64,000 bases of DNA from NCBI RefSeq assembly GCF_003334855.1, contig NZ_QOWE01000010.1, positions 1 through 64,000 on the forward strand. Reading direction: 5' to 3'. This document shows, one piece after another, positions 8,015 through 17,401 of the stretch. Each line of letters starts with the position of its first letter. The first letter of the stretch is position 1. The notes under the pieces were generated by a model. It was not told the origin of the DNA. It worked only from the letters and a program-made list of their open reading frames with translations, and did not search any database. Origin of the DNA: Larkinella punicea. GTDB taxonomy: Bacteria; Bacteroidota; Bacteroidia; Cytophagales; Spirosomataceae. Both the position numbers and the translations under genes were made by a program.

Positions 8015-10117
8015 CTAGTCGGTAAACTCCCGGATAATGCTCAGGACTTCTTCGCCGATCATTTTGACTTTCGTTTTTCCGAACCCTTTTACGGTTAATA
8101 ATTCATCCAGCGTTTTGGGCCGGATGCGGCTTAGTTCCAGAATCGTTTTCCGGGGAAGCACCATGTATCCGGCGCTGTCGTTTTCCCCGGCCAGATCGTC
8201 CCGCCATTTCGTCAGGGCTTTGTAGAGGCTGGTACCGGCTTTATTGCCGCTGCTTTCGGATGGCTCACCGGCTTTCCGACGGTCCTTCAATTTCCGGTTT
8301 GGCTGAAAGACCAGTTCGGATTCGTTCCGGGCTTTCAGATAAGCCAACGCTTCAAAACCGCTCCGGCAACCGTCGAAACAGTGCATTTTGATGAACAGTT
8401 CTTTTTCGAGTTCTTCCAGCGATTCGCGCAGTGACTCCTGAACGAGTTTATTATCGGAACCGGTTGGATAATGATAAAGAATGGGTAATAGTTCATTGTT
8501 GACCAGGTTGTAGAAGTAAACGCCCGCTTTTCGAATGCGCTCTTGTAACGGCTGGTTATCCTCCGGCAAGAGACTTTCGGCGAAGTAAGCCGGGAGCTGT
8601 TGGCGGAACCGTGTGGCCAGACTACCGGCTTTTTCGTGGAAGAGGTTTTTGAAATGACTCAGGATTTGCTCAGCCCCTTCGTCCAGACTGGCCGCATTTT
8701 CGACCACCAGCCGAAGCGATTTGTTGATTAAATACTCCGATCGGTCGAATAAAAACAGGTCCAGCAACAGGTTTTCCTGGTTGACTTGTTTCGAATTCCA
8801 CAACTCCTGTTCGTCGGGCGTTTGCAATTGAACCTGTTCGTGAAATTCCTCCAACATCAGCTCGGTTTTGATGCTGTGGGATGGAATGGGTGCGCGCAGC
8901 ACCATACCATCCAGCGATTTACAGCGGCTCAGTGCCACATACACCTGCCCGTGGGCAAAAGCCGAAGCCGCATCGATGATCGCTTTTTCGAACGTCAGTC
9001 CCTGGCTTTTATGAATCGTAATGGCCCAGGCCAGTTTGAGGGGATATTGAACAAATTTACCGACCGGTTCTTCTTTAATTTCATTCGTAGTCGCATCCAG
9101 GGAGTACCGGATATTCGTCCACTCCATTCGATCCACGGCAAGTGTTTCGGTTTCTTTGGGACATTTGACATAAATAAAATCGTCGTCGATGTCAGTTATC
9201 CGCCCGATTTTTCCGTTGTAAAACAGTTTTTCGCGGGAAATGTCGTTTTTGACAAACATCACCTGAGCGCCAACTTTCAGTTCCAGACTGGCTTCGGTTG
9301 GGTAAGCGTGGGCCGGAAAGTCGCCTTCGATGGTGGCTTCAAAGGTGTGGGAGGACGTCTTTAAAGCCCGCAATTTCTGGTTGTTGATTTGCTGGGCCGC
9401 GTTGTTGTGGGTCGTCAGGGTGATGAATCCTTCGCTGTCGTCCGGTGAAAAATCAGCAATGTACCGTTGGTTCAACTCGTCCAATTGCAAACGCGTGACG
9501 CGTTTTTCGCGAATGCTGTTCAGGATGTCAATAAAACGCTGGTCGGATTGCCGGTAAATGTGCTGTAGTTCAATGGAAATGTACGGTGTTTTTCGCAGGG
9601 CGCGGCTCCCGAAAAAATAGCCGGTTTCGTAATACGGTTTTAGAAAAGCCCAGTCATCGTCCCGAATCACCGGCGGCAACTGCTGCATGTCGCCAATGAG
9701 CAGCAACTGCACACCACCGAAGGGTTCCGGGCGGTGGCGGTAGCGTCGCAACACCTCATCGATGCCATCGAGCACATCGGCGCGAACCATGCTGATTTCA
9801 TCGATAATCAACAGATCCAGTGTCCGGAATAATTTGATTTTTTCCCGGTTTATTTTTTTGGATTCCTGGCCTGCCGTTCCCGGAACCAATGGGCCAAACG
9901 GCAATTGAAACAACGAGTGAATGGTGACGCCCCCGGCGTTGATAGCGGCCACGCCGGTGGGAGCAACCACCGCCAGTCGTTTGGATGTCAACTGTTTAAT
10001 CTCGTGCAAAAACGTCGTTTTTCCCGTGCCCGCTTTTCCCGTCAAAAAGACATTACGATTCGTATGCAGAACGAAGTCGTGCGCAAGTTGGAGCTTTTCG
10101 TTAACAATGGTGGGCAT
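8015..10117 (-). CDS. Pif1/RecD2-like helicase with C-terminal HRDC domain
   Basis: This is a 700-residue SF1 helicase, probably 5'-3'. Walker A is GKAGTGKTTFLHEI (residues 27-35) and Walker B is LLIIDEISMV near residue 105. Later motifs include the UvrD_C_2-type WAITIHKSQGLTFEKAIID and YVALSRCKSLDGMVLR, as in Pif1 proteins. The last ~75 residues (TKWRDDLAGEN... RIRPKTLDELLTVKGFGKTKVKMIGEEVL) form an HRDC nucleic-acid-binding domain. Likely roles are replication, recombination or G-quadruplex unwinding. Neighbours give no further hint. Confidence 0.9.
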   Translation of the reverse strand: MPTIVNEKLQLAHDFVLHTNRNVFLTGKAGTGKTTFLHEIKQLTSKRLAVVAPTGVAAINAGGVTIHSLFQLPFGPLVPGTAGQESKKINREKIKLFRTLDLLIIDEISMVRADVLDGIDEVLRRYRHRPEPFGGVQLLLIGDMQQLPPVIRDDDWAFLKPYYETGYFFGSRALRKTPYISIELQHIYRQSDQRFIDILNSIREKRVTRLQLDELNQRYIADFSPDDSEGFITLTTHNNAAQQINNQKLRALKTSSHTFEATIEGDFPAHAYPTEASLELKVGAQVMFVKNDISREKLFYNGKIGRITDIDDDFIYVKCPKETETLAVDRMEWTNIRYSLDATTNEIKEEPVGKFVQYPLKLAWAITIHKSQGLTFEKAIIDAASAFAHGQVYVALSRCKSLDGMVLRAPIPSHSIKTELMLEEFHEQVQLQTPDEQELWNSKQVNQENLLLDLFLFDRSEYLINKSLRLVVENAASLDEGAEQILSHFKNLFHEKAGSLATRFRQQLPAYFAESLLPEDNQPLQERIRKAGVYFYNLVNNELLPILYHYPTGSDNKLVQESLRESLEELEKELFIKMHCFDGCRSGFEALAYLKARNESELVFQPNRKLKDRRKAGEPSESSGNKAGTSLYKALTKWRDDLAGENDSAGYMVLPRKTILELSRIRPKTLDELLTVKGFGKTKVKMIGEEVLSIIREFTD

Positions 10118-10251
10118 AAAGTAACATAATGTAAATTCAAGACCGTCAGAGAGTTACATTAAGTTTTAAGAACTCGCCGGTCATTCCTGAAAGGATCTCA
10201 AGATACGAAAAGGAATGATCACAGACTATGCATTTCGGGCCTTTTTGATTT

Positions 10252-10731
10252 CTATACGTTGGGCGATGCCGGCAGGTATTCGAGTATGGAAACCTCACCC
10301 CGCAAGTCCATCAGAAGCGTTCTGACATTCAAGGTATACTGGTGGGCATCACTCCACGAATGAATCCGTTTTGCCAACTCAACCGCATGGATCTTGTGAA
10401 GTTCCTGTTCTTTTTTCTGATCTTCCGTTGAATCGTCAAAGGTACCTTCGTCGCCCAGGAATTTCTCGTAAGCCCCGCAATGGCGGTGTTCGAGAATATA
10501 GACATCCTGAATACCATGCAGTTCCACTGCCGTTTCGATGTGTTGAAAAAAGACCTCGTTCCAGGCACCATGCAGGTTGGCTCCCAGCGAACTACCGGCT
10601 AAAATAAACTGGTCGTACCGATTGGCCAGGTTGTCACGGTGCATAAACCGCACGATGTCGTCCAGCAGCCGCAGATCCATACAACTCAACAAAAGAACAT
10701 TTTTACGGGGAGCGGGGTAGGTACTGGGCAT
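10252..10731 (-). CDS. Small beta-carbonic-anhydrase-like protein
   Basis: The 159-residue protein carries the beta-carbonic anhydrase zinc pattern. Cys17, Asp19 and Arg21 lie in SCMDLRLLDD, and the H-x-x-C pair is His82/Cys85 in EHRHCGAY. Between them lies FILAGSSLGANL, similar to the family's AG(N/S) loop. It is shorter than typical beta enzymes (about 200 residues), so it may be a minimal or divergent member. The expected reaction is CO2 hydration to bicarbonate in the cytoplasm, but activity is unproven for short forms. The preceding 134 bp (10118-10251) contains nothing I can interpret. Confidence 0.75.
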   Translation of the reverse strand: MPSTYPAPRKNVLLLSCMDLRLLDDIVRFMHRDNLANRYDQFILAGSSLGANLHGAWNEVFFQHIETAVELHGIQDVYILEHRHCGAYEKFLGDEGTFDDSTEDQKKEQELHKIHAVELAKRIHSWSDAHQYTLNVRTLLMDLRGEVSILEYLPASPNV

Positions 10732-10964
10732 GATTGACTTTTGCTTAGTATGAGAATGTGAAGTGTAATTTTAAGTGGCCTCCGCCTGCAATATACGGTA
10801 TTCAAGGTAAACAGGAGGCACTTTTTGGCTTGAATTGTATTTGAAATAGCACTATTCTCTTAACAAGCGTTACTTATCGAATCTGTCGGTTTAATGAAAA
10901 AATCATATTGCTTCCATACCTTGCGCTTTTGCCGTATACGACTTATTTTTACTCATCAGATGAT

Positions 10965-11639
10965 ATGATGACTACTGATACGATCCTTATCAAGCGCGAA
11001 AGTCTGGCCGATGCGGTTGTCAACAAGCTCCAGCACCAAATCGCGTCGAATCACTACAAAATTGGCGAAAAGCTCCCTTCCGAACCTGAACTCATGCAGC
11101 AGTTTGGCGTGGGCCGCTCGACCATCCGCGAAGCCATCCGCATCCTGGCCAACAAGGGGTTGATCCGGGTGCAGCAGGGACTGGGTACCTTCGTGGAACT
11201 CCAGCAGAACAGCGTCGAACCATTTCACCAGAGTCTGTCGCGGGCCGAGGGCGACGATGTGAACGAGGTTCGTCAGTTGCTGGAACTCAAAATTGCCGAA
11301 AAAGCCGCCCTGAACCGGACGCAGGAAGACATCGAACTCATGACCGGTTATCTCGAGAAACGGCACGAGGCCGCCCTGCAAAACCGCCCGGAAGAATGCA
11401 TCGAAGCGGATATTCAGTTTCACATCCGCCTGGCGATGGCGTCGAAAAATGAAGTTCTCGTGGATCTCTACAGGATCATAGCCAATAAAATGAAGAAGTC
11501 GTTCATGGAAGTTTTTATAACGACGGAGACGTTGCTGAGTAAACAGAACATGCACACCTCCCTGCTGCAAAGTGTCGCCGACCGTGATCCTAAAAAAGCA
11601 TGGTATTGGGCGGCAAAGATTACGGGCCAGATCCGGTAG
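10965..11639 (+). CDS. GntR/FadR-family transcriptional regulator
   Basis: The ATG at 10965 (or 10968) gives 224-225 residues, the usual size for the FadR subgroup. The N-terminal winged helix is clear: VVNKLQHQIASNHYKIGEKLPSEPELMQQFGVGRSTIREAIRILANKGLIRVQQGLGTFV. The C-terminal part is an all-helical FCD-type effector domain (VNEVRQLLELKIAEKAA... DIQFHIRLAMASKN). The RND permease gene starts 48 bp downstream on the same strand, so it probably controls its own operon with the pump. The effector is unknown. A longer reading from 10908 lacks family support. Confidence 0.9.
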   Translation: MMTTDTILIKRESLADAVVNKLQHQIASNHYKIGEKLPSEPELMQQFGVGRSTIREAIRILANKGLIRVQQGLGTFVELQQNSVEPFHQSLSRAEGDDVNEVRQLLELKIAEKAALNRTQEDIELMTGYLEKRHEAALQNRPEECIEADIQFHIRLAMASKNEVLVDLYRIIANKMKKSFMEVFITTETLLSKQNMHTSLLQSVADRDPKKAWYWAAKITGQIR

Positions 11640-11687
11640 TGCGTTCGATACCCGTAGATTCCAACTTCTAACCAATACCAGTACGTT

Positions 11688-14600
11688 ATGGATTTAATCC
11701 GATCAGCCCTTCGTAAACCCATTACCGTGCTGGTACTGGTTGCGGGATTATTTTATTTCGGTGTCGGTGCCGTTCGCACGATCAAAATCGACATTTTTCC
11801 CAATCTGGATTTGCCGGTTATTTATATTTCTCACCCCTTTGGCGGCTACACGCCCAACCAGATGGAGTCGTTTTTCGGGAAACAGTACGTCAATCTGTTG
11901 CTCTACGTGTCGGGCGTTAAAAGCATCGAAACCAAGAACATTCAGGGGCTTACGCTGATCAAACTGTCGTTTTACGAAGGCACGAACATGGCCCAGGCGG
12001 CCGCTGAAGTGTCGTCGTATACCAACCGGGCGCAGGCTATTTTTCCACCCGGGTCCCAACCACCTTTCATTCTTCGGTTCGATGCGTCGACGCTGCCGGT
12101 GGGACAGTTGGTATTGAGCAGCCCGATCCGAACCAACAACGAATTACAGGATTTAGCCAACGTCTATGTCCGGGCGCGGTTCAGTGCCATTCCGGGTCTG
12201 GTGGCTCCGGCCCCCTTTGGTGGTAACTCGCGAACGATTGTGATCCGGGCCGATCCGGCACTGCTGCGCTCCCACAACCTGACGCCCGACCAGCTCGTAC
12301 TGGCTTTGCGGGCCAACAACCAGGCGACGCCGGCGGGTAACGTGCGGGTGGGCGATCTGAATTATTTTACGCCGGCCAACACCACCATCCGGGAGGTGAA
12401 AGACTTTGGAAACATTCCGTTGTATACCGGATCAGTTCAGAGTTTGTATCTGAAAGATGTGGCGCAGGTAGAAGACGCGGCTGATATTACGTCGGGTTAT
12501 GTGCTGGTGAATGGCCGCCGGTCGGTGTATTTGCCCATTACCAAATCGGCGGATGCGTCGACCTGGGAAGTGGTGCAGAATTTGAAAAAAGAGCTGCCTA
12601 ATTTTCAGTCGTTATTACCCGAAGACGTTACGTTATCGTATGAATTTGACCAGTCAGTTTACGTCATCAATTCGGTCGAAAGTTTGATCACCGAAGGCGT
12701 CATTGGGGCGATTTTAACCGGGTTGATGGTCCTGCTTTTCCTGGGCGATCCACGGGGTGCTCTCATCGTGATTATCACCATTCCGATCTGTATTATTTCC
12801 GGGGTTTTATTCCTGTCGTTATTCGGGCAAACCATCAACATTATGACGTTGAGCGGTTTGTCATTAGCCATCGGGATTCTCGTGGATGAATCGACGGTAA
12901 CGATCGAGAATATTCACCAGCACCTGGACATGAAAAAGCCCAAAGCGCTGGCGATCTGGGATGCCTGTCAGGAAATTGCCTTTTCCAAACTGCTGATTCT
13001 CTTTTGTATCCTGGCGGTTTTTGCCCCGGCCTTTACCATGAAGGGTATACCAGGGGCTTTGTTTTTACCGCTTTCGCTGGCGATTGCTTTTTCCATGATT
13101 ACGTCCTACATCATGGCCCAGACGCTGGTGCCGGTATTGGCGAACTGGCTGATGAAAGCACACGTCATCAAAACCAACGGAAAAGCCGGGAAACACGACG
13201 CCCAACAGGCCCAGTCGCTTCCGGTAACGGCCCTGTCGTCGGAAGAACGAATCCTGAGCGGAAAACAGAAATTAGCGCACCAGGCTGACCTCAATAACGA
13301 CGGAAAAATTGGCCGTTTCGAGCGGCTACGGATTAATTTCGTGCGCTTTATTTCGTGGACTCTTCCGTATAAAAAATCCATAACCGTTGGCTATGTAGTG
13401 GTCGCACTGGCCAGTACGGCTTTCTTTTTGAGCACCATTGGTCGCGATGTTTTACCGCGCGTCAACGCCGGTCAGTTTCAGGTTCGGCTGCGCGCGCCGG
13501 ATGGTACCCGACTTGAAAAAACCGAGCTTACCATGTTGAAGGCCATCGATATTTTGCACCAGTTGGTGGGGAAAGAAAATGTCGATATTACCTCCGCCAT
13601 GGTGGGTATGCACAGCTCCCAGTTTTCAACCAGCCCGATTTATCTCTTCATGGCCGGGCCGCAGGAAGGCGTTTTACAGGCGAGTTTAAAACCCGATTAT
13701 GACGTCGATCTGGATCAGTTAAAGGACCAGTATCGGGCCAAAATGAAGGAAGCTTTGCCGGATATAAAAATGTCGTTCGAGCCGATTGAACTGACCGATA
13801 AAATCCTCAGCCAGGGTTCACCGACGCCCATTGAAGTGAAGGTGATCGGGAAGAACAAACCGCAAAACGAGGAGTATGCCAACAAGGTGATTGCCAGTCT
13901 GAAAAAGATCCCGTATCTGCGGGATATTCAAATTGGTCAGGCGGTTAATTATCCGGCCATCGACATCGAAATCGACCGCGTCCGGGCGGCCCAGTTGGGA
14001 ACGGACATCTCGGCGATTTCGCGTTCGTTGACGGCCTCGACTTCGTCGTCGCGGTTTACCGAAAAAAACGTCTGGATCGATCCGAAAAGTGGTCAGATGT
14101 ACAGCGTTCAGGTGGTGGTGCCGGAAAGTAAGATGGCGAACCTCAGCGATATTGGCGAAATTCCGGTGACACCCAATGTCAACCGCCCGGTTCTGAGCGA
14201 TGTGGCAACCATAAAAAAAGGCCGGACCTACGGCGAAAATGATAACATTGGCGCGATACCGGTTTTGTCGGTCACCGCGAATCTGAACGACATGGATTTG
14301 GGAACGGCCACGGTTGATGTTAAAAAAGCCATTGCCGATCTGGGGGAATTGCCGCGCGGATTAACCATTGAAACCCGGGGGCTGACGCAGGTGCTAACCG
14401 AGACTCTGGACAGTTTACAAACCGGTTTATTAACCGCCATTATCGTGATTTTCCTGATGCTGGCGGCTAACTTCCAGTCGTTTAAAGTGTCGCTGGTCGT
14501 TTTGTGTACTGTTCCGGCGGTTTTGGCGGGTTCCCTGGCCTTATTGCTGCTGACGGGCTCAACGCTCAACCTGCAATCGTACATGGGCATGATTATGTCC

Positions 14601-14975
14601 GTGGGGGTATCCATTTCCAATGCGGTTTTGCTGGTGACCAACGCCGAACAGTTGCGAATGAAAAACCACAATGCCCTGCTGGCGGCCAAAGAAGCCGCTT
14701 CGCTGCGGATGCGACCCATTCTGATGACCAGTGTGGCGATGGTGGTGGGCATGCTCCCCATGGCCCTCGGATTTGGTGAAGGCGGTTCGCAAACCGCCCC
14801 GCTGGGCCGGGCCGTCATCGGCGGGCTGATCGCTTCAACTTTTGCGGCTTTGCATATTTTGCCGCTGGTATTTGCCTGGGTGCAGGAAAAATCATCGACC
14901 CAGTCTGTATCGTTAGACCCTGAAGACAAAGAAAGTAAACATTATATTCCCGGCGTATATGAATCGGTTAATTAA
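11688..14975 (+). CDS. RND efflux permease (AcrB/HAE1-type) with EF-hand loop
   Basis: The inner-membrane proton-driven exporter has 1095 residues. It shows the duplicated RND plan: an N-terminal TM helix, a large periplasmic porter/docking domain, TM2-6, a second periplasmic domain and TM8-12. TM4 reads AIGILVDESTVTIENI (D400, E401); in AcrB the pair is Asp-Asp. In TM10, SVGVSISNAVLLVTNA has Ser977 where AcrB has Lys940. The RMRPILMTS segment of TM11 is kept. The central cytoplasmic loop between the two halves is long and contains DLNNDGKIGRFE (residues 534-545), a textbook 12-residue EF-hand calcium loop. The substrate is unknown. The adaptor gene overlaps it downstream by 17 bp; no outer-membrane channel gene is nearby. 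Confidence 0.95.
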   Translation: MDLIRSALRKPITVLVLVAGLFYFGVGAVRTIKIDIFPNLDLPVIYISHPFGGYTPNQMESFFGKQYVNLLLYVSGVKSIETKNIQGLTLIKLSFYEGTNMAQAAAEVSSYTNRAQAIFPPGSQPPFILRFDASTLPVGQLVLSSPIRTNNELQDLANVYVRARFSAIPGLVAPAPFGGNSRTIVIRADPALLRSHNLTPDQLVLALRANNQATPAGNVRVGDLNYFTPANTTIREVKDFGNIPLYTGSVQSLYLKDVAQVEDAADITSGYVLVNGRRSVYLPITKSADASTWEVVQNLKKELPNFQSLLPEDVTLSYEFDQSVYVINSVESLITEGVIGAILTGLMVLLFLGDPRGALIVIITIPICIISGVLFLSLFGQTINIMTLSGLSLAIGILVDESTVTIENIHQHLDMKKPKALAIWDACQEIAFSKLLILFCILAVFAPAFTMKGIPGALFLPLSLAIAFSMITSYIMAQTLVPVLANWLMKAHVIKTNGKAGKHDAQQAQSLPVTALSSEERILSGKQKLAHQADLNNDGKIGRFERLRINFVRFISWTLPYKKSITVGYVVVALASTAFFLSTIGRDVLPRVNAGQFQVRLRAPDGTRLEKTELTMLKAIDILHQLVGKENVDITSAMVGMHSSQFSTSPIYLFMAGPQEGVLQASLKPDYDVDLDQLKDQYRAKMKEALPDIKMSFEPIELTDKILSQGSPTPIEVKVIGKNKPQNEEYANKVIASLKKIPYLRDIQIGQAVNYPAIDIEIDRVRAAQLGTDISAISRSLTASTSSSRFTEKNVWIDPKSGQMYSVQVVVPESKMANLSDIGEIPVTPNVNRPVLSDVATIKKGRTYGENDNIGAIPVLSVTANLNDMDLGTATVDVKKAIADLGELPRGLTIETRGLTQVLTETLDSLQTGLLTAIIVIFLMLAANFQSFKVSLVVLCTVPAVLAGSLALLLLTGSTLNLQSYMGMIMSVGVSISNAVLLVTNAEQLRMKNHNALLAAKEAASLRMRPILMTSVAMVVGMLPMALGFGEGGSQTAPLGRAVIGGLIASTFAALHILPLVFAWVQEKSSTQSVSLDPEDKESKHYIPGVYESVN

Positions 14976-16092
14976 CAGAGTAGGGTATTCAGTATTGGCG
15001 GTTTTTTCCGGAATTCTGGTGGTCAGTTCGTTGAATGGCTGCCACTCGAGCGAGGGGAAAACAGAAAAGACAGCCGTGGCGGAGGAGCTGCAACCACTGG
15101 AAGTTATTGCGTTGCGCAAGGGCAAACTCTCGTCGAGCCTGCAGATTCCCGGTGAACTCGTAGCGTTTCGGGATGTGGATATCTACGCCAAGGTGAGCGG
15201 TTTTATCAAGTCCATTCATGCCGATGTGGGGACGGAGGTGAAGGAAGGACAGTTGCTGGCCCTGGCCGAAGCCCCCGAACTGAACGCGCAACTGTCGGCG
15301 GCCCAGTCGAGACTGAAGTCGCAGGAAGCGTTGTACATTGCCAGTAAGGCCAATTACGATCGCTACGTGGATGCCGCCAAAACGCCGGGAACCGTCGCTC
15401 AGACGATGATTGAACAGACCCTGGCGAAAAAGGAATCGGACATGGCCCAACTGGAAGCCGCCAAATCATCGTACCGGGAAGTGTCCGACATGCGGAAATA
15501 CCTGGAAATCCGGGCACCTTTCAGCGGGATTATCAGTCTGCGGAATGTCAGCACCGGGGCCTACATCGGGCCGTCGGGCAAAGGGTCGGAGTTTCCGCTG
15601 TTTGTGTTGACGGAACAAAAACGGCTGCGGCTGGTCATTGCCGTTCCTGAAGCCTACACGGGGTATGTTGACCTGAACGACGAGGTGACGTTTACCGTGA
15701 AAGCCTATCCCGATAAAAAATTCAGCGGAAAGGTGAAACGACTGGCGGGAGCGCTCGATAAACGCCTACGTTCTGAAAGAACCGAAGTGGATGTGGTCAA
15801 CAACGACCGCAAACTCCTGCCGGGCATGATTGCTGAGGTGACCATTCCGTTGCCGACCAAAAACACGACTTTCGTGGTGCCAAAATCCGCCGTGATCAAT
15901 GCCACAACGGGTGTTTTCATCGTCAAAGTGATCAATCAGAAGGCCGAATGGGTTCCGGTTCAGAAAGGGCTTGAAGACGGCGACAGCGTCGAGGTGTTTG
16001 GCGAAGTGAAAGAAGGCGATCAGATCCTGACCACCGCCACGGAAGAAGTCCGGAACGGTTCGGCCATTCGTTCGGTAAAACAACGGACGTAG
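14959..16092 (+). CDS. RND periplasmic adaptor lipoprotein (AcrA/MFP family)
   Basis: This is the membrane-fusion protein that links the RND permease to an outer-membrane channel. It has 377 residues. The N-terminal signal ends in lipobox SLNGC, giving lipidated Cys28. The biotinyl-lipoyl half (LQIPGELVAFRDVDIYAKVSGFIKSIHADVGTEVKEGQLLA) is followed by an alpha-hairpin (about 100-165) and the second lipoyl half (IRAPFSGIISLRNVSTGAYIGPSG). Beta-barrel and membrane-proximal domains then follow (LLPGMIAEVTIP... VPKSAVI). Translation is probably coupled to the permease through the 17-bp overlap. The order permease-then-adaptor is the reverse of the usual arrangement. Confidence 0.95.
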   Translation: MNRLINRVGYSVLAVFSGILVVSSLNGCHSSEGKTEKTAVAEELQPLEVIALRKGKLSSSLQIPGELVAFRDVDIYAKVSGFIKSIHADVGTEVKEGQLLALAEAPELNAQLSAAQSRLKSQEALYIASKANYDRYVDAAKTPGTVAQTMIEQTLAKKESDMAQLEAAKSSYREVSDMRKYLEIRAPFSGIISLRNVSTGAYIGPSGKGSEFPLFVLTEQKRLRLVIAVPEAYTGYVDLNDEVTFTVKAYPDKKFSGKVKRLAGALDKRLRSERTEVDVVNNDRKLLPGMIAEVTIPLPTKNTTFVVPKSAVINATTGVFIVKVINQKAEWVPVQKGLEDGDSVEVFGEVKEGDQILTTATEEVRNGSAIRSVKQRT

Positions 16093-16110
16093 TCGCCGGA
16101 GAGCCGGTTT

Positions 16111-17304
16111 TCAGGAATCAATGGCGTTTAAAATAACCGCACAGGCCTCCCGAATCTGCTCCTCGGTAATGATGAGCGGGGGTGCAATGCGCATGGAATT
16201 ATCGCAGAATAAAAACCAGTCCGTAATCACGCCCTTCGCAATGGCCCGGTCGATAACCGGTTTTAAAACGTCGAACGATTCAAATTCAGCCGCCAGCATC
16301 AGCCCTTTGCCCCGGACTGCCTGAATGGCCGGATGAACCAGCAACTGCTTGAACAACTGGCCTTTGGCTTCGGCCTGTTCGTGTAATTTTTCGTCCTGAA
16401 CAACGCGCAGGGTGGCCAGCGAAGCCGCCGAGCAAACCGGGTGGCCGCCAAACGTCGTGATGTGTCCCAGAATCGGGTTGGTTTTGAAAACGCTCATGAT
16501 CTCGGCGGAACTGATGAACGCGCCAATCGGCATGCCGCCCCCCATGCCTTTGGCGCAAACCAGCACGTCGGGTACGACCCCAAAATCTTCGAAAGCCCAG
16601 AAGGTTCCGGTTCGCCCAAAACCGGTTTGAATTTCATCGAAAACCAGCAATGCGCCCACCTCCGTACACCGCTTCCGCACCGCCTGAAGATACGACGCTT
16701 CCGGCCCGCGAACGCCCGCTTCGCCCTGCACCACTTCCATAATGACGGCAGCGGTTTTTTGGGTGATTTTCTCAAGGTGCTGCCAGTCACCGTGCTGGAT
16801 GTGCCGAATACCGGGGAGGAGGGGGCGGAAGCTTCGTTTGAAATTTTCGCTCCCGGATAAGGAAAGCGCGCCCTGCGTGGCTCCGTGGTAGGCATTGAAA
16901 CACGAAATGATTTCCCGCCGACCCGTAAACCGTTTGGCCAGTTTCATGGTGCCTTCGATGGCCTCCGTGCCGGAGTTGGTGAAATAGACGCTGGACAGCG
17001 GTTCCGGCAGCGTTTGGGCCAGCGCGTGGGCCAGTTCGACCTGGGGTGTCTGCACATATTCGCCATACACCATCAAATGCAGGTATTTGTCCAGTTGCTC
17101 CTGAATGGCCGCCAGCACCCGCGGATGGCGGTGACCGACATTGCTCACACCGATACCGGAGATCAAATCGATGTAGCGCTGGCCGGAACCGTACAGATAA
17201 ATGCCCTCCGCCCGCTCGATTTCGAGCGCCAGGGGAAAGTCGGATGTTTGGGCGACGTGCTGAAAAAACAGTTGCCGATGGGTTACTACTGTGTTGTTCT
17301 TCAA
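16111..17304 (-). CDS. Class III PLP-dependent aminotransferase
   Basis: This fold-type I aminotransferase (ornithine/4-aminobutyrate/acetylornithine group) has 397 residues from a TTG at 17304. An alternative TTG lies at 17328; no ATG precedes the conserved region. Family signatures are YFTNSGTEAIEGTMKLAKRFTGR (phosphate binding), FNAYHGATQGALSLSG, VQGEAGVRGP, LLVFDEIQTGFGRTG (cofactor Asp) and VCAKGMGGGMPIGAF (Schiff-base lysine). The substrate cannot be decided from sequence. It converges on the RND adaptor gene (18 bp gap) and diverges from the predicted outer-membrane protein. Confidence 0.9.
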   Translation of the reverse strand: MKNNTVVTHRQLFFQHVAQTSDFPLALEIERAEGIYLYGSGQRYIDLISGIGVSNVGHRHPRVLAAIQEQLDKYLHLMVYGEYVQTPQVELAHALAQTLPEPLSSVYFTNSGTEAIEGTMKLAKRFTGRREIISCFNAYHGATQGALSLSGSENFKRSFRPLLPGIRHIQHGDWQHLEKITQKTAAVIMEVVQGEAGVRGPEASYLQAVRKRCTEVGALLVFDEIQTGFGRTGTFWAFEDFGVVPDVLVCAKGMGGGMPIGAFISSAEIMSVFKTNPILGHITTFGGHPVCSAASLATLRVVQDEKLHEQAEAKGQLFKQLLVHPAIQAVRGKGLMLAAEFESFDVLKPVIDRAIAKGVITDWFLFCDNSMRIAPPLIITEEQIREACAVILNAIDS

Positions 17305-17401
17305 GGAAATAGTTAGTTGCCGGTGCAAAAATACACCTATTAAACGCTTGGGCGAAATCGGTAAGTTTATTAACTTTAATCGTTATGAATTTTTCCTGCC
17401 T

